Positions 49,556-60,906 of a DNA stretch of 64,000 nt are shown piece by piece; position 1 is the first letter of the stretch, and the number at the start of each line of letters is the position of its first letter. This DNA is from Lycocorax pyrrhopterus obiensis. Its lineage: Eukaryota; Chordata; Aves; Passeriformes; Paradisaeidae. The notes under the pieces were generated by a model. The model did no database searches, was not told the DNA's origin, and saw nothing but the letters and a program-made list of their open reading frames with translations. A program made the position numbers and the translations under genes. The stretch covers positions 74,165,935-74,229,934 of the forward strand of contig JACSVZ010000014.1 of the NCBI GenBank assembly GCA_014706295.1. The letters are read 5' to 3'.

Positions 49556-52500
49556 ACATGATTTAAGATGAAGGAAGCAGAAATAATGCTCACCACACTC
49601 TTAATTGAGGTTTTAGTGTTTCTGTCATAAGATAGTTGCATATTTGCACTGTCTGTTTGCAGGAAAGGAAAGCAGAGGGATACAGAAATACTGAACACAG
49701 TAGTATAGGTAAGATATTAGTCGAAAAAGTCGCCAGAAGAAGTGAATGAAGTACGATTTCAGAGCACCACGGCTTTGCTGTCAGGGTCATTAGTGTCATC
49801 CCAATTTGTGAAAGACAGTTCGATACGGTACTACTGTGAACACTGTTCATGTCTGAAGGTACAACCTCAGCTGGGAATGTTTTCAGGCTTCATGTGTCCA
49901 AGATGAAGACAGATTCTGCAGCTGATATTAGCCTGCCCATTTGCCACCACCCTGAGAGATGTCATACACAGCTGTGACCAAACCAATGTGTACTGAAGAC
50001 AGAAACATGCACTCAACTGCTTTAACTGCAACTCACTGGGCAATTATGAACTTATGCAAAGTCACAACTGTGGTAAATACAACATACTTACTTATAAATG
50101 CAGAACAGATAAAACTTAGCTGTCAATTTAGTGAAGCATGTGCACAATTAAAAGGTAAAAGTAATTACCACAAATTATGAGGAACAAGCATAGCTAGTGC
50201 GCAAGCCTTACATTGCCATTTTGCTGCAGTATTTCATCAGTGACTGACAGAGGTGGTTTTCATGGTAAGAATTACTTGAATCTAAGGCCTTCACAAAAAT
50301 TTCTGTAATAATCTTCAACAGGAAGAAGTATCCTCCTGAAAATACTTGTCAGCAAGTCACCTGAATTTCACTTCTCCCATTGCTGCAAAATCTTAAGCAA
50401 ATTTAGGCTGAATTGCTAAAGCAAAATGTTGGATCTCTGAATATTTGGTTCTGGAACAAGAACAAATTATTCACAGAGGGTTCCATTATACTCCTGCTAG
50501 ATACCATACATGCATCCTCAACTAAATGCACAGAATAGACAATATTATTGTGCATGTCACTTTAAAGCAATACCCATGGTTGGATAGTCCATGCACCTTC
50601 CTAATGGTGATTTTTTGACTGCAGCAGAAAAACAGAATACCATAAAACAAATTACAAAAAATTTATCCCTTCTACCAGTGGATTTAGCCAGATAGAAATA
50701 TTGTCTTTTTCTGGATTTCACAATGGGTTTTTGTTTTTTTCCAGTCAGAAAATAATCTTGCTTATATTATTGACTTTGTATTGGGTGTAAAGGATGATTA
50801 CGGACAAATTTTTTCTTGTATTTTAGGCTCAAAAACTTCTTCTTTAAGTGTGCAACTCTTGCAATACATTGCAAGATCTTGATTATCATGCTATTCAAAT
50901 CTATATTTTTTATTCTGAATAATGGGAAGATAACTCCCTTTGGAATAGCCTGTAGTACCATAAAGGATATTTTAAATTCATGTTATGAACACTTCTTGCT
51001 TTGACCATTGATACTGTTGTAATCTTTAAAATAGTTATTATATGCTAAAAATAGTTCAGTTCTGTTTGTTCAAACTCTAATTGTAAGAGACTGAAAAACA
51101 GCATGTTGGTTTATGAGTAAAGGGCAAAAAGCTTGGTTTCTTTTGGATAGAACTGCTTTTCTCCCAGTGGTGGCTCTAATGCTTTTTAGCCACGGGGGTT
51201 ATCAACATGCAAGCAGTGGCACTGGGCTTGGTGCCGCCTGTGTGCCAGGTGCCAGCACTTTGTAGAAAGGGCAGCAGGGAGGAGAGATTTTAGCAAGGCT
51301 TGTGAAGTTCTGCTGAGAGCAAGCCAAATTATCCCCAGGGTAAGAGCTGCTCCTTATTTCTGCTGTAATACTACTTGATCCTCTCTGTGTCTCTTATAGG
51401 ACATTTAAAAAGGAAAAAACCACGGTCTTTAGCTGAAGCAGAGCCACACACTGCTGACGTTTTTCCTGATTCATACACATGTATATATATATATATATGT
51501 TTCGTGCCTTCAGTGAGAGAATCTCTTCTATTCACTTCTGACTGCCATGAACGTAACATCTCTTTCCATCATCCGTGTGTTGACGAGCTAGCCCACATGG
51601 TGGAAAATCCCTTCAGGGACTGGCAGGCAGCAGTCACACAAGTATCAGTTAACCTCACTAAGCTATAACTGCAATTAATAGACATAGGCAGTAGATTTGA
51701 ATTTAAAATCTACACTTCAGGAGGAAACAGAATCCTGCTTTAGAAACTATTAATAGTTTTCTGTCCATAATAAAACAATTTCCTGCGCTAATTGCATTCC
51801 AGGTGCCTCCTATAATTTAAATAGGTTATTGCTAGAAGACTCTGCCCCCCTTTTCCTTGAGTTCAAGAAGGATATTTTTAGTTCTTTGCAGTCAGCATTT
51901 TTGTTTAAAAAAATTTGAAAAAATCATTGTGTAAGAAAATATTATATGTATAGTTTTCTTGTTGCTTCCAACTGTAACTCTTGAACAGAATGAGGGAAAA
52001 CCAGAAAATTCATAGGAAATGCATCCTCCTGTCCCCTTCATGGAGTGAATAGGGAAGGTGAGTACAGACTTCACTACCAAGAGCATTGCAGACTGGCTGA
52101 CATGGTTGGACATGTAGGAGTTAAGAATCAAAACTTGGATCAACAGACACGACTGAAGCATAAGTGAGGAAAGGAAAGACATACAAGAATTTCAGGAAAA
52201 TAGAAGGAGCTTCCTGGGAGTTAGGGTCTGATGTTCCATACCTTTAAGGCACCTGAATTCTTTGCATATATTTGTGCATATGTATATGTCCATGTTTAGG
52301 CTAGAAGTGAAGTTATTGTGAAATAATAGGAGCTCTAAAACAGTCATGTTTTCCTTTCAGAAGAATTTCACAGCCTACTCAAATCTGTGGCTCTGTGTAA
52401 GCATGAAAAAGTAACAGTAAAGAGCATTTATTCATAATTGTTTTTCTTTGCTTGAAAGCTACTTGTGGGCTGCACTGGCAACAGTTCTGGATGTTAACCA

Positions 52501-53299
52501 CATTTTATTGTTGTCTAACGCACCACATTAGAGAACATTTCAACTTTGAGAGAAAAACATAACTATAATTCCCTGCTAGTCATGCAGCACAGACTTCTGT
52601 GACAGCATAAAACACGGGTTCACTGTAACTGTGGGTTTGTTATGTGGAACCAAAGGTGAAGCACATCACAGTGAAACAGCTTTGCAACTGTAAACAGAAA
52701 TAATGGTTGGCGAACATTGTTCTCCTCTGCCTTTAAGGTGTTTCAGCCAAAAAGACTAAATGAAATGTATGGAATTAAATGAGACTCATTTGAAACTAAG
52801 TTAAAGCCTTTTAAATGGTGGTTACAAATATGAAGTGGATTATTGTGTTTAAGGGAGTAAAGAATAAAACTCATGGATTATTTTGCTGTGGCTGTTCTTC
52901 AGGACTTGCTGGTAAGAGTGACCTTATTTTAGAATGCAAAAGAAAGTGATTAACATGACTCATTAAATAAGAAACTTTAAAGAAATTAGATTTTTTGAGA
53001 GAAAACAAATGCAAGGAAAATGAAAGCTGAGGTACTTTCAGCACATTGAGAGTGAAAAAAACCAAATCCTACCATCTGAAACAGGAATTTCTAAAAGTGG
53101 TAATGAAAAAACATCATATGACTAATATCATCCATTAACCCTGCTTTTATATTCTGTGAAATTTAAAAAAAAAATAGGGAGATTAATTCTTTCTAGTTAA
53201 GACAGTAACTACGTACGTTTCTACTGTGGTAAGATACCTGTCTCAATTTAACAATATTTTCTGTTACCCCTCTGTTATTAATGTCTACAAAGAGCCTGA
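49556..53299. other. AT-rich, probably intronic DNA
   Basis: No exon is recognised. A (TA)n run lies at about 51481-51499. Short frames look random. Confidence 0.5.
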
Positions 53300-55060
53300 C
53301 TGGAGGTTCAATAACCTCCTTGTAAGACTTTCCCCCTTGATGGCATGACCGAGGGCCCCCCATGCCTTCCTCCCACACCTAGAGCTCTGCAGCCACTCTT
53401 AGTGCATTCGGCTAACCCTTGCAGTGTTTTGGTGCCCACAGGGAAGAGTAACAAGGGTTAGCCACCTGTGAGTTGGGCAAGCCTGCTGGTCCCTGTGTAG
53501 AATCCCGGGTCCTGGCTCTAACAGACAGCCAAGCTGACAGACAAGCCTCTGAGGACATCAGGCTGAATTGGTGTAAGGTCCCAGAGTCCGCTCAATGAGT
53601 CTCTTAAAAGGATTTAAGATGATTTTTTGCAGCTTGAGTTAGGTGCAAGGGAGAAACACTGACAAGATATTGTCAAGAGGGCAGACAAATATAAACTTTA
53701 CTGGCAAACTTCAGAAAATCTGGGAACTTTGGCAAAAGTTTAGAATAACATTAAATCAACATAAAACATTTCACAAAGTATTATTTTAGCAAACTCTAAG
53801 CCCATTCTGCTTAGCAAACCGACACATCTGACTTTAAGTTACTCAAATTTCTTTGAGAAGAAGGAATTAGAAGAAAGAGAGAAGAGATATAGAAAAGAAC
53901 AAATATAGCTACCACTCCTGGTTCCAGTTGTGTTCACCTGAAAATCCAAGAGGAGGTAGGGTCAAGACCTGTGTGTGCCTCATGCTCTGGCTTAAAGCAC
54001 CCTTTGGCTTTCCTGTGCCCTTCCCTTAGGTGGGACTTCTGGTCATTTGGCCACTTAGGAGCTGGGTTAGAGGCTCCAGGGTGACAGTGTGGAGCATTGC
54101 CTCCCATATGCCAGGGTCTGACCTCACTGCGGGGCCGGGATACCGGCCCTGGAGATGTGGGGTGTGTGGAGCAGGGCATCGCCTCTCCAGGGCAAGACTT
54201 GAATTGTTCCTTTCCCCATACATGTGCCTGAAGTGTTTCAAGCCAGCAATCTCCTCCAGTCTCCCACAACTAATATATTGGTGCCTCCATACCTTGCAGA
54301 GGCGAGTCTTCAGTAATGGTTTCACTTGTCTTTGCCCTCTTCTGCAGATACCAGCTCTGGGCTGAGCTGGCTCTGAGGGTCTCCTGAAGAATCTTGTTTG
54401 CCTTCAGCGATGTCCTGAGCAGCTGTATGTCTACTGGTCGATCACAAGTTTCCAGCCTCTCCTGTCTCAACAGCCTACCCATCTCTACCTGTGGGGACAT
54501 GGCCTCTGGCCATGCCTACTCCCTTTCTATGTCTGGCTCAGCTTCTTCTCTGCACGTGTTTGTGCAAAACTTTCTATGATGGTGGCAGCTGCCTTGTCTG
54601 TCCCTACAACTTGCTCACCAGACAACACAGAGCTGCTGCCAGAGCACACAGAGAGACCTCACCGCAAGCAGCAGCGAGGCGGGGGAGGGAACGGCGGAGC
54701 ACAGGGCAGCCGATGGCACAGCCATCGGTGTGGCCATTGGAGGGCCAGGACACTGGGTCCTGCCAGCCAGGATCACAGCAGGTGGTAGCAGGGCTGGATG
54801 CCCAGTGGGTGGGCCACGAGCTCACCTTGGCTGAGGAAGCCATGGCAGTTTTTCCCCTGGAAGCTGACAGGCTGTCCCAGGAGAAGCACCGCTCCTTGCA
54901 TGCTGTTCGTGTACGCCTGTGCTGTGGGCAGCCATTGGAATTCAGCTGTTGGGCTCAAGGGGTCTGCAGACAGCCCTGTGAAACAGTCCTTGCTCTGACT
55001 TTCTTGTTTTGCTTTTCTAATTTTTTTTGTCTTTTGACATTATCCAATTTTAAACAAACA
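53300..55060 (-). repeat. GC-rich island, candidate ERV/LTR remnant
   Basis: A block of markedly higher GC and CpG content (especially 53930-54980) sits in AT-rich intron. On the minus strand a GCCAGTAAAGTTTATATTTG segment (53707-53688) resembles an LTR AGTAAA polyadenylation region, followed by TCTGCCCTCTTGACA. An inverted repeat, GGCTAACCCTTG / CAAGGGTTAGCC, lies at 53410-53421 and 53452-53463. No gag, pol or env segment and no clear TG/CA ends are found. The 190-codon plus frame (54491-55063) and 111-codon frames are overlapping shadows without domains. A lncRNA exon cluster or an unlisted repeat are alternatives. Confidence 0.35.
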
Positions 55061-57957
55061 TAAGTGTTTTTTATGACCACAGTCTTATACTGTTAAGAAA
55101 TGTGTTCCTTCTGAATAAAAATAAATACAAATTTCAAATAGCAAATTAATTGTTCCGATTTTTCATGACAGGTCCTTTCCATAGGCAACAATGACTTCTA
55201 TTTGAATGTTGTAAGACAGTTCTAATTAAAAAAATTACAAAAGATGTGAAATATATGTCCATGAAAAGGGGAAGACCAATAGCTTGAACAGGACGAATTT
55301 GTTCCAAGGTGTAACATAACAAAAAAGAATAGCAGAAGCAAGAAGGAGAGCATTATTGTAGTCCTCTTTGTGCCTGAGTCCATGCAAACTGCAGGGGGTG
55401 CATGAGGCATAGAAATATATGGAGACAAAAGCTCAACAACCAGGAGCACATGCACGCGAACATATTAAAAGTTTTTATTATCTCTCTACCTGCCTTTAAA
55501 AACCAAGACTTACAATTGTGTAGCTCTCAAAAAATTTTACACTTTCAGGCCTCCATTCTGAAGCTGATGCAGCTGATACTCATTGGAATCGAGAAAATCA
55601 GTAGGGAGTGGCAAGAGTTAATGAAGCTTGCCTGTCAGCTGGGTTGCAGACCTGCCTGTGTATCTGCTTACCATTACAGCTGAATCTCAAACCTTTTAAC
55701 ATTCTGACATTAATATGAAGTCTAATAGACACCAAAACATGGAGAGCTGTATGTACACGGGGGAGCAAGCTAAAGCTGAGAGGATTTTATAGGCCAAAGG
55801 GCTTGCTTGTTTCTTAGGAAAGCAAGTGTTGGGCATTCTTAGGGAAAGATAAGATACAGTTTCAATTTTTCCTTTTTTTTGTTCTGAAGGCTTGGATGAT
55901 GAGTACTCTCCTTTAGGACAAAAAGCAATCTAGGAAGCCAACTCTAGAGGTCAAATGAAAAAACTGCCTCCAAGTGCAATAGAAGGATTATAAGCAAAGC
56001 TTATGTTCTATGAAATGAGATTGTGTACTGTTACAAACAATGTGAGAATCTTAATAGGTTAAACCACACCAGTGGTTTATGTTAATAGCTGTTGTGGGAA
56101 CGTAGATAGCCTATCTGTTATTCAAGTAGAATGTTTTTATGGGTTTTACAGAAACCTGGAGCCTGCTAGATATTCTTCAGTGCTTTCTCTCATTAACTCT
56201 TTCCATATTTGTGGACACAGTGCAATTGCAACAATTTTACTGCAGATGATTTGTTTAACAAGTTTTCTGTTTAGCAGCACGATTGTATTTCCCAGATGAA
56301 GCCAAACTGGCCTCAAATCCACGGACTAGTTGAGTGTATTTTCTTGCAAGGCATTGTCACACTTGTTGCCATATGAAGATATTTTTGTCTGCAGTGCTCT
56401 GTGTGCTTGCTACAATTATGTACAGAAAGCTAAAGGTGGATGCCACTAGCTTGTGCTTGTTTGGTCTTCCTTGAATTTTAGTAGATAATTCAGTCTGGCC
56501 TTAGTAACCACAGTTAAATTACAGTTTCAGGAATCATGAATAAACTGTTCCTGCACCTACCTTTTTTTTTTCTCCTCATGATTACAGATTATACTCTTCT
56601 GTGAGATCCAGAGTCTCGGATGCCTTGTGTTAGCAAAGCTCTGAAGAGCTGACATAGTTTTGACCTATTCTCACACGTCAACTTTATCATATGCTGAACA
56701 ACAAGGGAAAGAAAAACAACCCAACGATAAAAACAACCCACCTCCGAAATATTGGGAAGGTAGCAGAAGGATTTAGGACTGCGGGAAGGGGATGTTCTGC
56801 GCAGCTTTGCTGTGTTTTAGCCAAGCTGATCTCCTAAGTGGATCAAGAAAAAGAGATGGTTAGGTATCAGTATTTCAGAAGTGTGGGGATATCTGATTGG
56901 TTCCTCGGGATAAGCAAAACCTATTCAGGGGCAATTCAGGGCAAACAGAATGAGAGAAAGATTTAGAGCTCAGTGACTAGCTCAGGAAGGAAAACAAACA
57001 AGGGTTAGGGATTGGCAATAGTTCTCTAAAGCATTTTCTTAGAGAAATTGTCCTGTCTATAGAATGTAAAAAACTTTCTGAGCAAATTTTTTAAATTAAA
57101 TTTTCTGAAATTTACACCTACAGGGTTATAGTTCAAAACAGAACTTTTAATGGTTAGATACATTTAAAGTTGTAAAATCACTTTTATTGCAGTACTGGCT
57201 ATTGATTGGTATTGCTTGAAATTTTTATCTATTTTACTGTGTGTTGTATGTATGCATATGTTGCTGATTCTTATATAGTACTGAGAATTTCTTAAGATCT
57301 TTGTTTGAGATTTGACCACAGTGACTCTGACTTCGTAAATAGGTTTATGCAAAGTCATGAAAGGATAAAATTCGGCATACTCTTACACTGATATACAAAA
57401 GTTCAACATCAAGAGTTTTTGTTTTATCCCAGTATCATTTTTGTTCAGAATTTAAGCATATATAGTGAGGTATTTGCTATTGGAGTTGTTGTCACAACAG
57501 ATTAAAATTTTAGCTATTTTGGAAAATAAAAAGAGATCTGTGACCTTCAGAGCTACTCTAAATCCCTGTAGGGATAATTCAGTGAAATTTGATCAAAGCC
57601 AAATGGAATAATTCACTTATCTGTTGTGTATTGTATCCAGGTTCATATTGTTGCACCAACATTTTTCACAAGGTGGGTGAATTGTTAATATTTCTTTACA
57701 TTTTTATCAGTCTCATGAGGCTGATCAAACAAATAATTATATGCTGTGAGATGAAAGCATATACCTGCTTCTACAAAAATCAAAATACTTAACTCCTCAT
57801 GTTATATGTATGGAAGAGGACCCACATTTTTAAGTCCTTATGAGCAGATAAATGTAGTACTCTCAGTTTCAATACTGGCAAGTGAAAAAACCAAAGTGCA
57901 AGGGTGCAGTTGTGTGTGAATAGGTACCCGTGTGCACATTGAATACTCTTCCCTTGT
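55061..57957. other. AT-rich, probably EYS intron
   Basis: No exon or known repeat is recognised. Confidence 0.5.
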
Positions 57958-58290
57958 AAAAACACAATACGTGAAAGAGAAAGAAAAGGATGAGAAGGGA
58001 AAGAAAAAGAAGGAAAAAAAATAACAGGAAGGAAAGGGCAAAAAATGGAGAGGAGAGAAAAGAGAGGGAACAAGAAACAAAGAAAGGAAGAAAATAGAAA
58101 GAATGAAAATAGGAAAAATAAAATCAGAAGATATAACTATGAAGAGGGGAGGGGAGGGGAGGGGAGAGGAGAGGGAAGTGGAGGGGAGAGGGAAGTGGAG
58201 GGGAGAGGGAAGTGGAGGGGAGCAGAAACAGAGGAAAGGAACAGGGAAAGATGAGAAGAAAGAAGGGGACAGGGAGAAATAAAAATACAA
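57958..58290 (+). repeat. polypurine tract with G-quadruplex motif and 17-bp minisatellite
   Basis: About 330 bp of plus strand is almost entirely A and G. At 58146-58164 four GGGG runs are separated by single A bases, an ideal G-quadruplex motif. Directly after it a 17-bp unit (GAGAGGGAAGTGGAGGG) is repeated about three times (58170-58220). The pyrimidine-rich frames on the minus strand (for example 57838-58290, 150 codons of Ser/Pro/Phe/Leu) are translations of this tract. Confidence 0.9.
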
Positions 58291-58938
58291 AGATGCCCCT
58301 TTTAAGTGTAGTCATATGTCATCTGACAGGCTTGAAGCCATGTATTCACATACCTTTTCTATTTAAATAAGAGCTGCATCTGCCCTTGCCACATATTGCA
58401 CAGGGTGCTGAATGTTAAGAGATTTCCAGATAAATGAGACAAACTAGATGTAGTCACAAGGGAAATTTTCAGCTTTCACCCTAGCACCACAAAATATTTG
58501 ACATATTTATTAGGATGTCAATTTCATAATTAGGTTGTAGAATGTCTTCCTTCCTTTCCATACTGTGTGGTTTCTGTAAAGACTTCAAACACAATCATTC
58601 TCGCATCTAGGTTTGATTAAAATACCTAATTTTAAAAAAAATGATGAGCCAAAGCTGGTAGATATGTACCAAGTGCTTTCATCTTTGTAGCCTAACCTTT
58701 CAGGCATTGATCTATATGCCTGCTTAATATAATTTGACCAAAACTTTTGTGTCTAGTTTTAGAAACTCAGTGTGAACCTTTGACAGAAGAAAACATCAGT
58801 TTTCAGACTCATATCTGAATCCTTGATGGATGTAAAAAATTATCCTATATCTTTGCCACCCCTACAAGAATAAGAAAGCAGTGTGTGAAGAAGAAAAATG
58901 TGCTTATATCCTTACATGTCTCAAAATTCTCTTCACAG
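58291..58938 (+). other. EYS: intron 5' of the EYS exon
   Basis: Non-coding AT-rich DNA ending in the acceptor TCTCTTCACAG. No repeat or earlier exon is visible in this span. Confidence 0.6.
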
Positions 58939-59129
58939 ATTTTAGTTACGCTCGCTACTATGGTGATTCTTACCTGGAATTTCAAGGCTTACATTTGAAC
59001 ATGCAAAACTTCATCCACCTGGAATTTAAGACCTATAATCCTTATGGACTTCTCCTAAATATTGAACAGAGCCCAGAAACAATACGACATTTTTTAATTC
59101 AGCTTGTCATCAATAATGGCACTTTGCAG
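58939..59129 (+). CDS. EYS: EYS internal exon: N-terminal part of a laminin G-like domain
   Basis: EYS is a large secreted photoreceptor matrix protein with EGF-like repeats and five LamG domains. It is needed for photoreceptor integrity in human and is mutated in RP25. This 191-bp exon follows a good acceptor (TTCTCTTCACAG) and ends CAG before GTAAGG. It enters at the second base of a codon and leaves at a codon boundary. It encodes YYGDSYLEFQGLHL, then HLEFKTYNPYGLLLNIEQ and FLIQLVINNGTLQ: the beta strands that open a LamG domain, with an NGT glycosylation sequon. The GDSYLEF, PYGLLL and IQL-I-NGTL pattern matches the first LamG domain of vertebrate EYS as I know it. The open frame runs 20 codons upstream of the acceptor by chance, so the ATG at 58881 is not a start. 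Other LamG proteins (CRB, slit, perlecan) fit less well. Confidence 0.82.
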
Positions 59130-60814
59130 GTAAGGCATCAAAATCTCCCACTAAAGGAGAAGTAAATAAAAGTTAGCATCTGTAAAAATTTTAATATTTT
59201 TTCCTTTTCTTACTGTAGAATATAGTAAATAAAGCTACAGAGATTCTTGACGTCTTCAGTATTTTAAGGAAAATAGTTGTCCAACTTGCTGTTGTGTCCA
59301 ATTCTTGGTTAATACGATCAATATGACTCACAAGAGTACACATTAAAACACACAAATAAAGAATGTAGGTGTTGTCTTTACATGCGGTACAAATTAAGTT
59401 ACTGCATTTTATACCTAAACTAACTGAACTTCCGCACGTGGAACTTCATTAAAATTGTCATAAGGAAGGCTGTGGAATTCAGTGAATTGTCATAGGAAAA
59501 TTTATCATGTTAGAGAATAGAGGGTATCTTTGTTACCACGTGTCTCTGAGTAGAAACCTTTTACTTCATCTATTATTTAAATTGCAGTTCCACAGGATCA
59601 GAAAAAAATCCCATTCCTTTGGCTTTTTGGGCAGGCTAACTAGAAATATATTTGTTTATAGACTTAAAGGTGTAAAGTGTGTATCATGGTATATCTTTAC
59701 CTTTCGCAAATTATTCCATCTTTTCTGAGGAAGAGATAATGAGCTTTATGAAGAGAGAGGCAGATACTAAAGAGGCTGTAACAAGATATTAAAAGAAAAG
59801 TTACTTTTCTCATAATGGATCTCCCACTTTCCTGCTAAAAATTTCCCAAAGCACCTGTAATTATATTCTTCTGTAAGAACTATGAAATGTCTGTTAGAAA
59901 CAGCATATTTGTATTATATTTGCTTTTATGTTTAAAGACCATGACCATACTAAACAGGTATATAAACTGAAGATAAACAGAAAAATAAGAAAATTACCTT
60001 TTACTTTATTTTGTTATATTGTGATTTTTTGTCTTTTATTGTATTGTGACTATCTTTGTCTAGAAAAAATTAGATTAGTCACGGACAGGAAGGCCAGGGT
60101 TTAGAAAATGCTGATGGCTTTAAGTTCATCTTACTTGTATTCGTGGTGAAGTAGTGATGCAGAAAAATATTTTTCTAACATATCATAAGCACCATAAAAT
60201 ACGAAAGTACTTTAATTGACACAAATCTATTCAGAGATCCCAGTGTGCCATGTTAAAACTAATTGAATTCACTTAATCATTCACAAAGCTGGTCAATTAA
60301 ATGTAGATTTAAAGCCCAATGAACAAATGGTTCTAAGCTCACAATCAAGCTACAATTACAAGGAGACAAACCATGAAATCAAGTGCTTGTTCACATTAGT
60401 ATAGGAAATTAAATGGTGCTCCAAAATGCTCAAGCCTGCACACTACATTACATGTTTGCAAGTGTAAGGAAACCATAAAATGGTAAGTAAATTTCACCCG
60501 TGGCCAGTGTTAATTTCAGACGGGTTGCAGATGGTCAACTTCTTTGCAAATCAGACCCATAATATCTGATTATACAATACACAAAGATTAAAGCATTTTC
60601 ATGCAGGCTAGGAAGTATATATATGTACTTGTATATTTCTGGTACAATAGGCTTCTTTATCCAGCACTTTTAATGAAACATTAATTTTTCTTGATACACA
60701 TGACATCCTTTAGGTTTTTATGAAATAATTTATAATTTTAAAATTCAAGTTTCTAAAGCTGCAACTGCTGAATCATTAGAAATAATGTAATTAAATCTTT
60801 CTTCCATTCCATAG
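59130..60814 (+). other. EYS: EYS intron, 1,685 bp
   Basis: Begins GTAAGG and ends TTCCATTCCATAG, splitting the LamG domain between codons (phase 0). AT-rich, without repeats. A TAAT/ATTA-rich patch at about 60275-60420 could hold a regulatory element, but nothing proves it. Confidence 0.75.
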
Positions 60815-60906
60815 TACCAGTATTTATGTGATGAAGCAACAGAAGTCAAAAACATCACTACCACTGCTAGAGTGGACGATGGGCACTGGTATAATGTGCA
60901 AATTAG
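60815..60906 (+). CDS. EYS: EYS internal exon: continuation of the laminin G-like domain
   Basis: The 92-bp exon lies between acceptor CCATTCCATAG and donor AG|GTAAGT. It starts in phase 0, so it joins the preceding exon without a frame break, and ends after the second base of a codon. It encodes YQYLCDEATEVKNITTTARV and then DDGHWYNVQI: the middle of the LamG domain, with an NIT glycosylation sequon, a cysteine matching the EYS LamG1 position, and the TT-RVDDG-WY motif that closes the central strands. Joined to the first exon it reads NGTLQYQYLC without interruption, which is strong evidence that both belong to one gene. The next exon, which should complete the R codon and the C-terminal half of the domain, is not visible by 64 kb. 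Confidence 0.82.

Noticed and set aside
53431..53442. TGGTGCCCACAG as a retroviral primer-binding site
   Set aside because: Match to the 3' end of a tRNA is too short and it is not placed directly after an LTR end.
54491..55063. 190-codon plus-strand open frame
   Set aside because: Lies in the GC-rich repeat-like island, where stop codons are rare in all frames; low-complexity and cysteine patterns match nothing.
57838..58290. 150-codon Ser/Phe/Pro-rich minus frame
   Set aside because: Translation of the complement of the polypurine tract.
58881..58938. ATG at 58881 as start of a LamG protein
   Set aside because: The frame before 58939 is intron read-through; a consensus acceptor precedes the conserved sequence and a LamG half-domain needs upstream exons.
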